A program made the position numbers and the translations under genes. Positions 1 through 11,135 of a stretch of DNA of 64,000 nucleotides are shown in pieces (the stretch's first letter is position 1; the number at the start of each line of letters is the position of its first letter). Source of the stretch: Dissophora ornata (lineage: Eukaryota > Mortierellomycota > Mortierellomycetes > Mortierellales > Mortierellaceae); assembly GCA_025201705.1 (NCBI GenBank), contig MU616582.1:18739-82738 (forward strand), read 5' to 3'. The notes under the pieces are model-generated. The model worked only from the letters and a program-made list of their open reading frames with translations. It did no database searches and had not been told where the DNA came from.

Positions 1-40
1 CATACTATGATGTCAAGAACTAAAGACGACAAGGCAAAAG

Positions 41-430
41 GTGCGGAGCCCAGTCGATATTTACTTAGAGGGGAGGAGGTTGAGGCACTTCGAGAAATCA
101 TTCGACTTTTTGCAGCCGGCAGCCGATTTCAAGCATTTGGCAGGAAATGTTTCTGACCCAACAATCGCGCTCATCTATCACAAAGTTTATGCGATGCTCC
201 CGACGCTTGACACGTTCGTTACGACAGACGCGCGTGAACTTCTCGGCTGTCCGGAGAAACTGATTACGGAACCGTGGCCCCTCGAAGATATCTCTGGTGT
301 CATGCTTCTTGCTGTCTTTCTCAACCCTGCCTGCTTGTCACTTGAAATGATGAAGCTTGAGATATCCGCCGACGGCTCTACACTCGGTGATAAAGCAAGA
401 GACCTTGTTGTAGCGGTCGGAGTCTCGTAG
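41..430 (+). pseudogene. hAT-transposase-like fragment (tentative)
   Basis: The 129-codon reading frame contains segments such as FLQPAADFKHLAG, ALIYHKVYAMLPTLD and VMLLAVFLNPAC. Their order and spacing resemble the middle of fungal hAT transposases, where a stretch on the target being reduced is followed by a 'LLA.FLNP' motif. No BED finger, catalytic acids or C-terminal dimerisation block can be seen, and the frame closes at 430. A short readable stretch at about 862-930 (LFVELWGYP) may belong to the same relic. I read it as an eroded element cut by the window edge. A lineage-specific host gene exon is possible. Confidence 0.3.
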
Positions 431-2277
431 AAGTTGGGCGATGGGAGGGCGAAGGGGCCACAGGGTGCAGAGGAATCTGAGAAACTCTAGTGGCGCAGGA
501 CTGGCTTAGCCAAGCACATCTCAATATTCTAGGTCTGGTAGAAGAGGACCCAAACAAGTACTCTTGCTACATGGATACCCCTCAGAACTTCTGGCGGAGC
601 CGAAAGGAGGACGAGGAATGGGGACTATTTGTACGCGTAGCGTGATCATACCTTTGCATCCAGGCGACTTCAGCGGAAAATCTGAGAGGTTGTTCAGCAA
701 GGCGGGAGAAGTCCTTTTGTCACATAGGACGCAACTTTCCGGCCAAAACGTTCGCAACTTTATCTTTTCTCGTAGTTTTGAGAAGCCCCTGCTGAGAAAA
801 TAAATGAAAGCACCCCTGTTCTATCGCTGCTATTCGCGTCAAAAAATCTAGACCCGCTTTTTGTTGAATTGTGGGGCTATCCCAATACGACAATGGTGAA
901 TGAGGAAGCGCGTCATGAATTGTTGAAGCCATGATCCTATCCGTTGCAGCACTCGTACCATTGTCCTATTTATGACTCGTCTATACGACGGGAAGGCGGT
1001 AAGACGCTCACATGGTGCAAGACGAATATGATCTTGTCTTATGTATATCATTTGATTCCTAGCTCTCGCTTTATTTGGTCGAGCTTGACTATGGAATTCT
1101 GTGGCACGCAGGAAGAGACTGAGAACACTGCGGAGGTATTGCGGGGAGGATTAAAGAAGGTTCGGCCTTGAGTCCCTTGGCTCCAAGAAAGCACAAACCA
1201 AACTCTCGTGATGGTCCCATTTCCTCTGGTTGGCATGACGTTTGGCAGCCAGCTCGTACTGTGATAATAATTGAATCGTTGAAGTTTATGTTCATTCAAA
1301 ACAATTAGAACAACGACATCACAAATCGTAAAAAAATGCCGTATTTGCGCTTCAACGTACCTTGAACCAAAGCAGCTCGTGAATGGCCAGTAAAGAGGTC
1401 GACATGTAACTGGCCCTAGCATCCAGCTTAGTCGCCTCCATCTTGAATAACCTGGTGACGTTGTCACCGGCCGCTCCCCAACAAAGACCAAACCGCTGGA
1501 TGCATGGTCCTGAAATCCTGTTAGGCGTTGAGGTTCAAAAAAAAAAAAAAAAAGAGAAATAAAAGAACAACGCTTACCTCTGCAATAGGAGGGGTAAGAG
1601 GCAGTGAACAGTGTATGTGAGACAAAGGTTGGAGCAACGAATGAGGACCTTATTACTAGAACTACAGCTATTTATACAAGTTGGATCTGGAGCTGGCGTA
1701 CGGGTGCTGACATACGGTTGCTTACATACGAGTGCTTTCATACGGATGCTGATGTGTGGATACTGATGCAAGGACGCTAACTAACCAATGCTGATTAATC
1801 TGTTGCAACCTCCTATGATCAAACCTGATACCAGGACATCTCGAAGGTCATCCGCCCTCCAACTTCCATCGCTCCACCAATCAATGCATCATGGAGTTGC
1901 CTTGGCAGCTTGGACTTGCTTTCAGAGATGTACTTGTTTCCTTGGGGGCACCAGACCTTTGCCGCCTCCGTTATCGCCTAGTCAGTCTCTCCCATTCTTT
2001 TCCTTTCGCTCCCGCATGTGGACCCCCGACCATTTTTCCTTCTTGCAGATGAATCATGGCCTGTTATTTCCCCCAGTATTATAAAACGCCCTGGCACTCC
2101 TTTTGCCATGTTGGTGCACACGCCCCACGCTAACTTCAGCCACTAATTCTCCAACAAGCTACCTGCAACATTGAACGGCGAAGGGTCGTCTGTTTCATAC
2201 AGATAAAGCCTAAAAAGAAGCATGATATGTAAGATACCGGTACCAGGATGTGAGTTATGATACCGCGCAACAACTTA
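431..2277. other. Region without a supportable gene
   Basis: Only short overlapping frames on both strands occur here, with an A-run near 1538-1553 and T/A-rich tracts. Nothing recognisable is conserved beyond the possible hAT remnant near 860-930. The flanking content suggests decayed repeat DNA. Confidence 0.5.
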
Positions 2278-3153
2278 TCAGTTCAAAAGGCACTCATGAA
2301 TCAGTTGAGATTCGATATGACGTGGATGCTTGTCAAGCACATCTTGGATATCCTTTAGCGCCGCCACACAGTCGAATTTATCCAGATAATTTGATGCCTC
2401 CTTCGAATACGATGGAACATACGGGAGATCGCAGCAGGTTTCGGTCCAAACTTCCTTTGAGAATAGCTGCCGTGCAATCTTATCACTCAAACCGAGCATG
2501 AACGAGTGAATAGGGCTACATAGAGCAAAGTCAGTCATGTTTGCTTCCTCAAAAAAAAAAAAGAGAAAATAGAAAAAAAGGAAAAGGGAAAAAAAAACTT
2601 ACTGGAAGTCCTTCATCTGCTTCCCCGCTTCGAATAAGATATCTTCGATCGCGGCTTCCTTCAATTTATAGCCTAAGCTAGAGTAGCGGCGCCGAAACGA
2701 CTTCCTCCTGTCGTCAGTAAACTGTTTACAATTAGTCAGTTAGTCAGTTAGCAGTTGAGCGAGCCTAAGAGAACATTGCAACGTATTTGCGTCTTACTTG
2801 TTTACTACTCTTCCGTTTCTTTGTGGGAGGTGAACGCTCAGCGTTTGAATTTTAAGCATCACATCCATTGTCACGACTAATGTCATCGTCGTTAGCATCG
2901 TTGGTGTTGCTGTGTTGGTCGGGGCGGTCATCGTCATAAAACCAGGAAATAATTTAAAAGGCATTATTGATGGTATTGATAAGTATAAGAAGGAGTTCAC
3001 ATTAGGTTTGGACAAAACCCCTGTCATACCACTGCTTTATGGTGCGCTATGGGTCTGCTAGGTCGCTTGCTGCAATCTCACTTCTCCTATCAGCTGCAGG
3101 AATATGAAGATAATTTAATAAGATAGCTACGCAACTGGCGCTTACATCGGCCG
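2278..3153 (-). CDS. Hypothetical multi-exon gene or fragment
   Basis: The last exon (2538-2278) reads TDFALCSPIHSFMLGLSDK and then a Leu/Asp-rich helix, ending in a stop. An upstream exon around 2725-2606 reads FTDDRRKSFRRRYSSLGYK and then KLKEAAIEDILFEAGKQMK. It ends at a GTAAGT donor. A candidate first exon, ATG TCG GCC GAT followed by GTAAGC, sits near 3153. The family is not recognised. The C-terminus is abrupt and the gene lies beside decayed repeats, so it may be a fragment of a multicopy lineage-specific family. Confidence 0.3.
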
Positions 3154-3249
3154 ACATCTTCCATTACCAAATGCCGCCGACGCCTCGTCGACCGCTATAT
3201 CTCTATGCCGCACATGCAAGCCTCTATACACTCTTCTTTATATTGAATT

Positions 3250-3474
3250 TCAGAGAGCACGCGCTATCCATAATTCCTTCTCATGGTGCCCACGGAAGCT
3301 GTCGAATTCGTCGTTCAAAACCTGAAGGCGCTTCGATGGGATTTTTGAAGATTGCAGAAGGGTCTTGAACGATGCGGTCGCGGAATCTCGGTCGGAGAAA
3401 TTGAAGTGCGCGACGAAGTTGGCGAAGAAGACATGCTCCTTGTCTCTCCGTTCGAGGGCCCAGTCCAAATACAA
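3250..3474 (-). pseudogene. Truncated homologue of the 12557 family
   Basis: The translation (LYLDWALERRDKEHVFFANF, then DRDSATASFKTLLQ) aligns clearly with the protein encoded at 12557 (LYLNWALNIEPKKEHVSFVN). Spacing through the 'SFR..E..W.ARAL' segment is the same. There is no ATG in frame ahead of LYLDWAL, and the frame stops right after ARAL, where the other copy continues. It is therefore a 74-codon relic. The function of the family is not recognised. It lies 0.3 kb outside the left end of the Mutator/Fanzor transposon, on host DNA. Confidence 0.5.
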
Positions 3475-3794
3475 AGTGAGTGGTTAAAACAGGATCATAA
3501 CAGGCGCACGCGTACCACAAGTTTCATTGATGCATAAATATCAAACAGAGGGGCCAATGACGCCTTCCCGGCACATGCCATAGGAAGCCCTAAGAAGACC
3601 ATCGCTGTTGCGGTCACTTCCCGGTCGGCAAACCAGAAGTCCGAAAGGACTCGTTAAATCTGCTAGAGCTAAAGAAGTGCGAAAGGATTGTTGAACGCAC
3701 CTGAAAGGGGGACTGGGGCTAGGAACGAGAGCTTGATTCTGGTCCATGGAATTCTGTAATATATACGATTTACTAGACAATCTAAACGTCGAAT

Positions 3795-3803
3795 TCCAAC
3801 CAT
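3795..3803. repeat. Left target-site duplication TCCAACCAT (9 bp)
   Basis: The 9-mer TCCAACCAT directly precedes the left terminal inverted repeat. It recurs exactly at 11136-11144 directly after the right terminal repeat. Nine bases is the usual length for Mutator-like elements. Confidence 0.93.
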
Positions 3804-3830
3804 GAAAACAGCACAATTTCGGCTCAAATT
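3804..3830 (+). repeat. Left terminal inverted repeat
   Basis: Positions 3806-3830 are the exact reverse complement of 11110-11134 (25 of 25 bases). The outermost bases are GAAAAC on the left and GAAAC, reverse complement, on the right. The termini thus differ by one A in an A-run. Similarity ends abruptly inward. Confidence 0.95.
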
Positions 3831-3933
3831 CGCTGATTGGTCCAAATTTCCTTCTTTCGCCGAACGCCACCAACCCATAAATGGAAAGTCAATCGACTCA
3901 TTTGATCTTGCTGGTCTTTCTAAAAAAAATTGT

Positions 3934-6633
3934 TTATTGACACCTGCGCCCAGCTCCAGCTACATCAACCTGTACGTCTCGCACAGCATTCTTCAGCCCC
4001 ACCACCGCGCTTTGGAAGTACTGCAATGTGCATCGTCTTTTTTTGCCATTCCTCACAACATCAATCAGTGCCTTACAAGCAACCAACATCTCGCGCTCGC
4101 ATTCCTGAAAAGCCTCAGCAATTTCCTCCTCTCTCGCTCTTTTTTGTGCTTCTTGGTGTTCAGCTCTCGTTGCCTGCAGCTGGAGCACCAAATGCGGCGA
4201 AAGAGTGCTTTCAATGGGAGGCCCGAAATCTTGATCGATGCCAATCGCTTCCTGGGGTTCTTGTGGCTCTTGGGGCAGTACAGGATCGCCGCCATATTTA
4301 ATTTCCAGGTCAATGTAGACCCTTGGTACCAAATACATATGCTTGCATGGCAACTTGTGTTGGACGTAATCCTCGCACGAACAAGAACGAAGAAGGACCC
4401 TATTCATGTCCACAGAAACAGAGTACTCCGTGCCCGGTTGGGTAAACGACTTCACCAAAAACTATGGTGATGAAAAGCTATTAGAGCGATATTCATATTG
4501 TGTATGGTAGTCAAAGATACTATCCGCAAATGGGCTCGCACCTTTCTTTCATCCATCCTCTCTGTGATCATGTTTCTTGCTGTGTCGAAATCCAACGCCA
4601 TCGCCTTCGCTCTTCTCTTCCTGTCATATTCCGAGAGTTGTAGAGGTTGTAGTCCCTGTCTAATCTTGTAGTAGATGACTCTGAAGTCTGTGTTGGTGAC
4701 TCCTTGCAGAAGGTAAATTAGGAAATCTGCACGCACATTGCGTTCACTCCCCAGATGGTGCTTCTTCAGAGTCTTGTGCCAGCTCTCTATGAGATTGTTG
4801 GTGTCGACATGCTGGTAGTCCTGTTAGATAGTGATATTATAACAGATAAAGAGTTATTAATATGAGTGAGCGGGATTGCTTTTTTTTTTTTTTTTCTTTT
4901 TGAAAGGGGGGTTTTTTTCCAAAGCCTTTATCACCTCACCTGTCTCACAAAGGTAGCCCATTTTGGGATCTTTTCCGCTGTCATCCAGTTCTTCTCGATA
5001 TAGGTGATAACGGAGCAGGCTTGTGGGAATTTGTTCTTGAAGGCATTCCACAAAGTCGTCAATTTCTCCTGAGACGATGCAGCTCGCACCTTATTCAAAT
5101 CAGGTCGCATGGCGTCACCATCTTTCGCCTACAGAGCATAGCAAGCACGTTAATACAAAATCATGTACACTGGTGACATGTTCCTTGACTTCACTTACCG
5201 AACATTTTTTCAACCTCTTCTCCCAATTTTGTCCCACATGGAAAAGGCAGTAGTAGATAGCTGCATTAGGGAACACTTGCTTTAGAGCTTCAGACTCCAC
5301 CACAGAACAATCCACCATGAATTTCGACATCTTAAGCCCACAGTCATTCTTGAGCCAGGTCAACCATATCCTGAGGATGTCGCTGTCATTGAAAAAGTCG
5401 CTTCAGTCAACTGAATGTGTTGCGATGTTGCGATTTCAGCACATAATCACATGCCACCTACGTTGACTCTGAGTTGCAGATCATATACGCAATGGGTATG
5501 CCTTTCTGCACATTCCGATCCTTGACAAGAATCGTGAACAGAAAAGAGGATGTATACGCCTGTACTGTGTCCCCACCTGGCTTCAGGGACTTGACAGTCT
5601 TGTGCGTTGAATCAATGCATGCTATGGTGTCATTGTCTTTCATAATCTGTTAAACAATAGGAATGAATATGGATATTAGAAGACGCGAGGAACTGAAGGA
5701 CGTGTCTTACGCGAAATTTTTACCTTCAACTGAAATGAAGTACTCCAAGCAATCAAAAATCTGTTTGGCGAGTCACCGACACCATTCAGGAACTTTCCCT
5801 TGCCACCATCTTGATGAATCGTTGTAATCCAAAGCTTCACGCTGTCTGTAATGTCGCTAGCCTTTTGGGATACCTTCTTGCGCTGACGATATATAGCTCC
5901 GCGAACATCATTGTAGGTTATAAGCATGCCTGGAGGAGCCGTTTCATCTCGTTCTAGCTATAATATTGAGATCTTAGTCATCATGTCATGGAGAGACTCA
6001 ACCATGTGCAATGATTTTCAATGAAAGACACAATAACACAATAGGTACCGATTGAAGAAGTTCCTCACTTGGCCGCAGCTTTTTTTTTATTCCTTTCCAG
6101 TCAAGGCCTTCTTTGACCTTTGCTTTCATCCATTCGATCTCGTTGGTGCTCAATGGGAGAAGTGCCCTGGTTTTCACCGAGTCGTCATGATTGTGGCGCC
6201 AATGGTACTCCACAATCACTTTGTCGTCGCCCACAGGTTTTTGAATCCTGATGTTCGCGTCGCAACTGGTACCAACAGAGCCACGGCCAATAATTAAGGC
6301 TTTACCGGGACGCTGACGCCTGCATGCAAACTTGAAAGACCAGTCAAATCTACGAGGTTTGCCCCTACCACTAGAGGGTCTCCCATAAACTGGAAGTTCA
6401 TCATCTGGGCCCCTGTTGAACAAGACTTCGCGAGCATTCCGCTCTGGACAAAGTTCCCATTGAAATGCGACTCTTTCTTGACCCCAAAATACTCGAAATT
6501 CATCAGTGGTGAAACAAGCATTAAAGACATCTGGCGAGTCGCGATTCCTTGGGAAAGGATGACGCTCGACAGGTGCAAGAGGGTCAAATTCTGTGGGAGA
6601 TAGAAGCACATCCTTGACTTTCAAAGGGGTCAT
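3934..6633 (-). CDS. Mutator-like (MULE) DDE transposase with SWIM finger, 7 exons
   Basis: Exons at 6633-6049, 5957-5724, 5646-5462, 5400-5199, 5128-4940, 4820-4542 and 4461-3934 join in frame to 733 codons with no internal stop; an upstream in-frame ATG at 6666 would add 11 residues. The N-terminal zinc-binding module has C104, C124, H147 and H149, resembling the WRKY-GCM1/FLYWCH-type DNA-binding domains of MULEs. The DDE core shows D285 (ACIDSTHKT), D365 (FMVDCSVVESEAL), the MULE-typical CLFHVGQNW, and E477 (NNLIESWHK). A SWIM finger follows (C585, C587, C597, H599), then a coiled, charged tail. The protein should bind the terminal repeats and cut and paste the element in the nucleus. It is divergent from the FEN1-Fanzor gene and appears intact. 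Confidence 0.93.
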
Positions 6634-7105
6634 GGTTGATGGGAGACAAGAGAAACAGGGATTCAAAGAAAGGTGTTAATACCCACTTGAGAGGAGCGGG
6701 TGTGCATAATTTCCCTTGCTGGAAAAATTGCGCCATGCTCTGGAAAAATTATGTTCATGTGCACGGTTGCATTTTTTTTTCTTTTTGGTTTTGTGCAACG
6801 TGGGTCAGTATGTGTGCACAGTGCAGCGAATATATCCCATGACCCTGGAGGTCCTTGTTAGTCAAAAAAAATACAACCGTGCACATAAACAAAAAAAAAG
6901 AAAAAGTCCAAAGCGAGAGGAAATAATAGGCACAGACCTCGCAGAAGCATGTTCAAAAAAAAAATCAAGAGTATTTCTTCTTCTTCCCACTCGCCTATTC
7001 CTCGTCTTCACTCCGTCTTTCCCTTCTTCCTCTGCAACATAGTCCACCCATTTCTCCATATCTCCATCTTTACCATCTTCTTCATTTACCTCGCGAGCGT
7101 CAGCA
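6634..7105. promoter_or_regulatory. Divergent promoter region between transposase and FEN1-Fanzor
   Basis: This 472-bp spacer separates the two start codons of the transposon genes and must hold both promoters. It contains T-runs, A-runs and a pyrimidine-rich stretch (about 6969-7095) just upstream of the plus-strand ATG. I see no clear TATA box. Shared use for both genes is an inference from the geometry. Confidence 0.5.
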
Positions 7106-10100
7106 ATGGGCATCGTGGGCCTATGGTCCTTCCTTCAAAAAGTTGGATACGATGCTGCTGTCTGCTCTCAGTTTCCTCAAGTTTCCCAGCCCAACAACTG
7201 CTTTTCAGAGCCTACTCTTCGAGTCGACATTCTATCATCATTTTATCCTTCAATTCGTCATTCCTACACAACTCATCCCTTGCATGACGCTCACGAAGTC
7301 CTCGAACGAGTTATATCGAAGTCTGGAGTCCCAAAGAGCGCAGTTCTTTATCTGGATGGCTTCTCGCCGAATGAGAAACGAGGGACCTGAGAACAGCGTC
7401 GTGCCCATGCTCTAAAGCGTGCTCACGAATGCATTGGTGACCTGGAAGAACGCATGATGGACGAACGTAGAGTACGAAAACGCCACTTCATTAACTTGAA
7501 CAAGCACATCAAGGTGGCCTTCTACTGGTCCACGGACTCTCGCAGAGCTTTTGCTCAATACATGCGCATCATGGGGTGGGATGTCAAAGAATGCCCCACA
7601 GAAGCAGATATAGCGATTGCCCAGGACTCCCGACCCTACGATGTTGTATTGTCTGCCGACAGCGACATGCTTGCCTATGACACCGTAACAACCATTTGGA
7701 GACCCTCTTCAAGAGGCAGATACCTGATATACGACCTTGCAAGTGTGTTGAGGAGTCTTAGCTTCTCCAGGGTACAACTTACCGTACTGTGCATCGTGTC
7801 AAAGAACGACTACACTTCCAACATCGCTTCGCTGGGACCCCACACCAACCACAAGATCGTCAAATTACTAGAAGGAGCAGGTAAATACTTGCACAACACC
7901 AATTATTATTAAGTTTGACACAATTCATTTTCTAATGGACTATTTTTTTTATTTTTTTATTGACCACAGATCCAAGAACTATGATCAAGAAATACTTGGC
8001 CCACGATGAAGTGTTCCGCAAGGATCGAACCATCAACCACTTCGAGACCTCTTTGAGGGTATTCGCACATCGACGAATCTTGAGCATGCGGCAATCCGCG
8101 GCTCCTCGTGAGTCAAAACAAGAACCTGCGACCTATAGGGATGTGCTGGAAAGACTGAGACTTGTTCGCATGCAACTTGACGAGAACAAGAAAAAAAGGT
8201 ACTACAATGGTCTTCCCTCTCTTTTTTTAATTTTTTTTTTCGGACATTAACCAATGCAACTTTCACAGCAATCCTGTTAGTACTGAGTGCCAGATGGAGG
8301 TTCCACCAAAGCCCTTTAATCGTTACGGCACTGTCGATCGTACCCCTGATCAATTGCCTCGTCCTCACGATTCTGGAAGAAAGTACAAGTATCGGAAGCG
8401 CTTCTCATTCAAGACGCGCTCACGACTTAAAGAGCATGAGCCTCCTGATACAATGAAGAAGTACCAATGGAAGCCATGGAAAGTGGTACCTGAGAGTCCC
8501 TCCGCTCACTTCACCAACCCTCCCAAAAACAATAACAATAGCAAGCCGCCAAGAACGCCACGACCAGTGGAGGACATGGACAAAGCTGCTCTGGTCAGAG
8601 CTATGGAATGGGAGCATCCAACGAGGACCCTCAATGTCGGAACTCTCAATGCTAATGTGGTGCGAGGATTGAGCAAGGAGTTTCAGCAGGCCAAGGCAAA
8701 CACGTTATTGCCAAAGATCAAGACCTGCCTCCAACAAGCTGTTCGCCATGCATCACTCACCAAGCGGACCTGCCAGAGAGCTATTGGTCAGTACATTGAG
8801 CACCTTTCAACTACCGACATCGATGCAACAGACAGGATCCTGCTCGACAAGCTCTGTCCCCGCACCTCCAACAATGTGACCGGCAACAACGATTCTGACA
8901 AGCCAGATGAAGAACTCAATGAGCATAACGACAAGATTGACACAAAAAATGAGCAGTTGAGCTTCCTGTTCTCACTTCTCGTGTCCATCTACAACTCCAA
9001 GCCTCCTCCCACTTCAGGAACGGGTTCCCATGTCCTTCGGTTCATTGAGAAAGCCAAGGACTTTTTGCCAACCATGAAAAATGACGGAACGAAGATGCTC
9101 TATCCAGGGTCCTCTATACTGCGATCCACTGCTACACAGCTTTCGGTCGAGTTAAGGAAGCACTACAAGAATGGCTCGAAAGATCTTTGTGAGAAGGTAC
9201 TAATATGAATCTTCAACTGGCGCAATCGTTTTTTCTTCTTCTATAAGTTTGCCAAGGACGGTCTTACAAACATCGGCCATCTTTTCAAAATAGGCCGAGG
9301 CTCTCAAGAAAAAGGGTCTTTTGCCTGCAGATGTAGCGATCAGCATTGACCACGACATTTCAGCAATTGAGAACTTTATTCATCTAAACAAGGTCTGCAT
9401 GAGCCGTCGAAGGTTGGCTCCAATGTCTTCCTTTGAAGACAGCTTCATATCTCTTTCGGAACTAGAGTTGACCAGGCTCTTTTGGCAAGACGAGATCTTG
9501 AAACAACAACTGCAAGACTATGCCAGTCCTGACTTCCCAAACGCTGAGAACATCTCCCAGACAGACGTTGCGTATTGGCTCTCAAAGAAGGAACCGGGAC
9601 ATCTTATCACCAAGCTGGTCACTGACGTTGGAGGCTACCAACCGGAGGAGCGGAAGAGACTCAAGGAGTACAGGGCGAAGACATCTGTGATGCCATTGGA
9701 CAAGATGAAGCAGCACATTAGAACCATTCGTGATGACTCCTTCGAACCCATGTCTTACAAAGAGCGCGACTATGTGGTACGTGGATCGATTCGGACAGAT
9801 GGGTTTCGGCTACAGCTGACTGCATTCAAGCTGAACGAACTTAATGCGGTTAAGTACAGACGACTTCCTGTGGAAAAACTACCTCCTCGCATCACTTCAA
9901 CTCTCGCTGGAACGGACTATTTCTTGACCGAGATTAGGAATATAGTGAAGACAAAGCAGGATGTCTCTGACCTTTGGGGATGTGATCCCGAACGAATCAA
10001 GGTTTTGGGTCTAGATCTTGGACAAGCATTTGTAATAGGAGCGAGCGCCTTGCTGCCTAATAGTGACATAGGAAAGGGGGCAAATGCTGTGGTCAAAGAA

Positions 10101-11014
10101 AAGCCTGAAGAGAAAGTGGCCACCAAGTTTTACAACCTGGCTGTCAAGCAGAAGGCAGTGTATCAGCCCACACTGAAACTTCGACGCTGGATGGAGCAAA
10201 GGAAGGACAATGCAATCTACAATTCAGCATCTATCAGCAGCATCGAGACCAATTTGCCCCACCTTCGCGGCACTGGAGCAAGCATTAAAGAATACGTTAA
10301 CAAGCTCAAAGATGTTGAGGCGCACCTCGACTCCTTCTACAACAGCAACATGGTCCTCAAGAAACACAGATGGAACGCGAGAAAGGCACGAGATGAGGAG
10401 TACTTGCAGATTGCCAACCGTCTCTTCAAGTTAGTCGGAGGATCGATTGGCGCCAAGAGAAAAGACAGTAACAAAGTCGTGATCGGTGTGGGTCTTGGAA
10501 AGTTTTCTACAAAGACCAGACTGTCTTCTCTGCACGAGTCGTTCCAATCGTACTTTGTTCAAAAGGTAAGAGAGCATTTTTGTGTCTTCGCGGCCCCATG
10601 GTCTATTTTTCTAACATCAGGACTAATATCGCTTCCCTACAATTAACTGCCTCTCTCAAGGCTAGATCCCTGGGTTACATTGTCGTAGGTGTGAATGAAT
10701 ATTACACCTCGAAAAAGTGTCCGGTCTGCGAGGATTTTGTTGGTCAGGTCGACCTGCGCCGCCTATATTGTTCGAAGTGCAAGACGTACATTCATTGCGA
10801 TGTCATGGCCGGGCACAACATCTGCAATGCAGTTCAAGGACATCTACGTGACCAACAGAGGCCAGCTTATCTCCAGCCAAAGGATGCGAATGGGGATTAC
10901 CCATGGATGAGCTCTCACATGGTGGGCGGCAGTATTGAGTACGGTGGGGTCAAGCGACAAGCACCGTCTGACTCGATGGACAATCCACGCCTCAAGAGAC
11001 CACACGCAGAGTAG
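7106..11014 (+). CDS. XPG/FEN1-like nuclease fused to Fanzor (TnpB-like RNA-guided nuclease)
   Basis: Exons 7106-7880, 7970-8198, 8269-9196, 9294-10565 and 10661-11014, all with GT..AG introns, join in one frame of 1,186 codons with the stop at 11012-11014. Residues 1-335 resemble FEN1/XPG: they start MGIVGLW and keep acidic ligands D41, D84, E166, D168 (Glu in FEN1), D185, D187 and D235. Residues ~336-885 are basic and helical, as in Fanzor N-terminal halves. RuvC-I is VLGLDLGQAF (D885), RuvC-II probably VNEYYTSKKC (E1081), the zinc finger uses C1088, C1091, C1105 and C1108, and RuvC-III is HCDVMAGHN (D1115). Codon 95 (7388-7390) is an in-frame TGA. If it truly terminates, translation from M117 would lose D41 and D84 but keep Fanzor. 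Expected role: RNA-guided DNA cleavage coupled to 5'-flap processing during transposition. Confidence 0.85.
7388..7390 (+). other. In-frame TGA within the FEN1-like domain
   Basis: The frame reads FSPNEKRGT, then TGA, then EQRRAHALKRAHE, and continues open for 163 more codons. In FEN1 this position lies in the Arg/Lys-rich helix after the second catalytic Asp. A CGA arginine codon mutated by one C-to-T change would explain it. No splice donor and acceptor around the codon removes it in frame. Confidence 0.8.
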
Positions 11015-11109
11015 ACAATATTATATTTTAGACATTTGTGTGTCAGCAAACACATAGTCTTAGTTTAGATGCAGCTAGTTCGTGCTTGGATTTGTCACTT
11101 CTGTGACGT
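11015..11109 (+). ncRNA. Candidate 3' omega-RNA scaffold region of the Fanzor
   Basis: The 95 bases between the Fanzor stop and the right terminal repeat contain two short hairpins. One is TGTGT/ACACA (11037-11041 with 11050-11054). The other is GTCAC-TTCT-GTGAC (94-98 with 103-107 in the 11,0xx/11,1xx numbering, i.e. 11094-11107). In TnpB and Fanzor systems the guide RNA comes from the 3' end of the nuclease gene through the right terminus, so this is where it should lie. No transcript evidence is available and the structure is only inspected by eye. Confidence 0.4.
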
Positions 11110-11135
11110 AATTTGAGCCGAAATTGTGCTGTTTC
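11110..11135 (-). repeat. Right terminal inverted repeat
   Basis: This is the reverse complement of the left end, exact across 25 bases (11110-11134), with the terminal C at 11135 matching the left terminal G. A guide-RNA 3' end and transcription through this end would read into the flanking duplication. Confidence 0.95.

Larger units (their letters stand above)
3804..11135. mobile_element. Complete Mutator-like transposon carrying a FEN1-Fanzor fusion
   Basis: The 7,332-bp element is bounded by terminal inverted repeats with a 25-bp perfect core starting AAACAGCACAATTTC. It is flanked by a perfect 9-bp duplication, TCCAACCAT. Inside are an intron-containing MULE transposase on the minus strand (6633-3934), whose spliced frame is open, and a plus-strand gene (7106-11014) encoding an XPG/FEN1-like domain fused to Fanzor. 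The two are divergent across a 472-bp spacer and run close to both ends (103 bp left, 95 bp right), so the element looks compact. Identical duplications and near-identical termini point to a recent insertion. Fanzor (TnpB-like) genes are known inside several classes of eukaryotic transposon, Mutator included. The extra flap nuclease is what is unusual. Confidence 0.95.
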
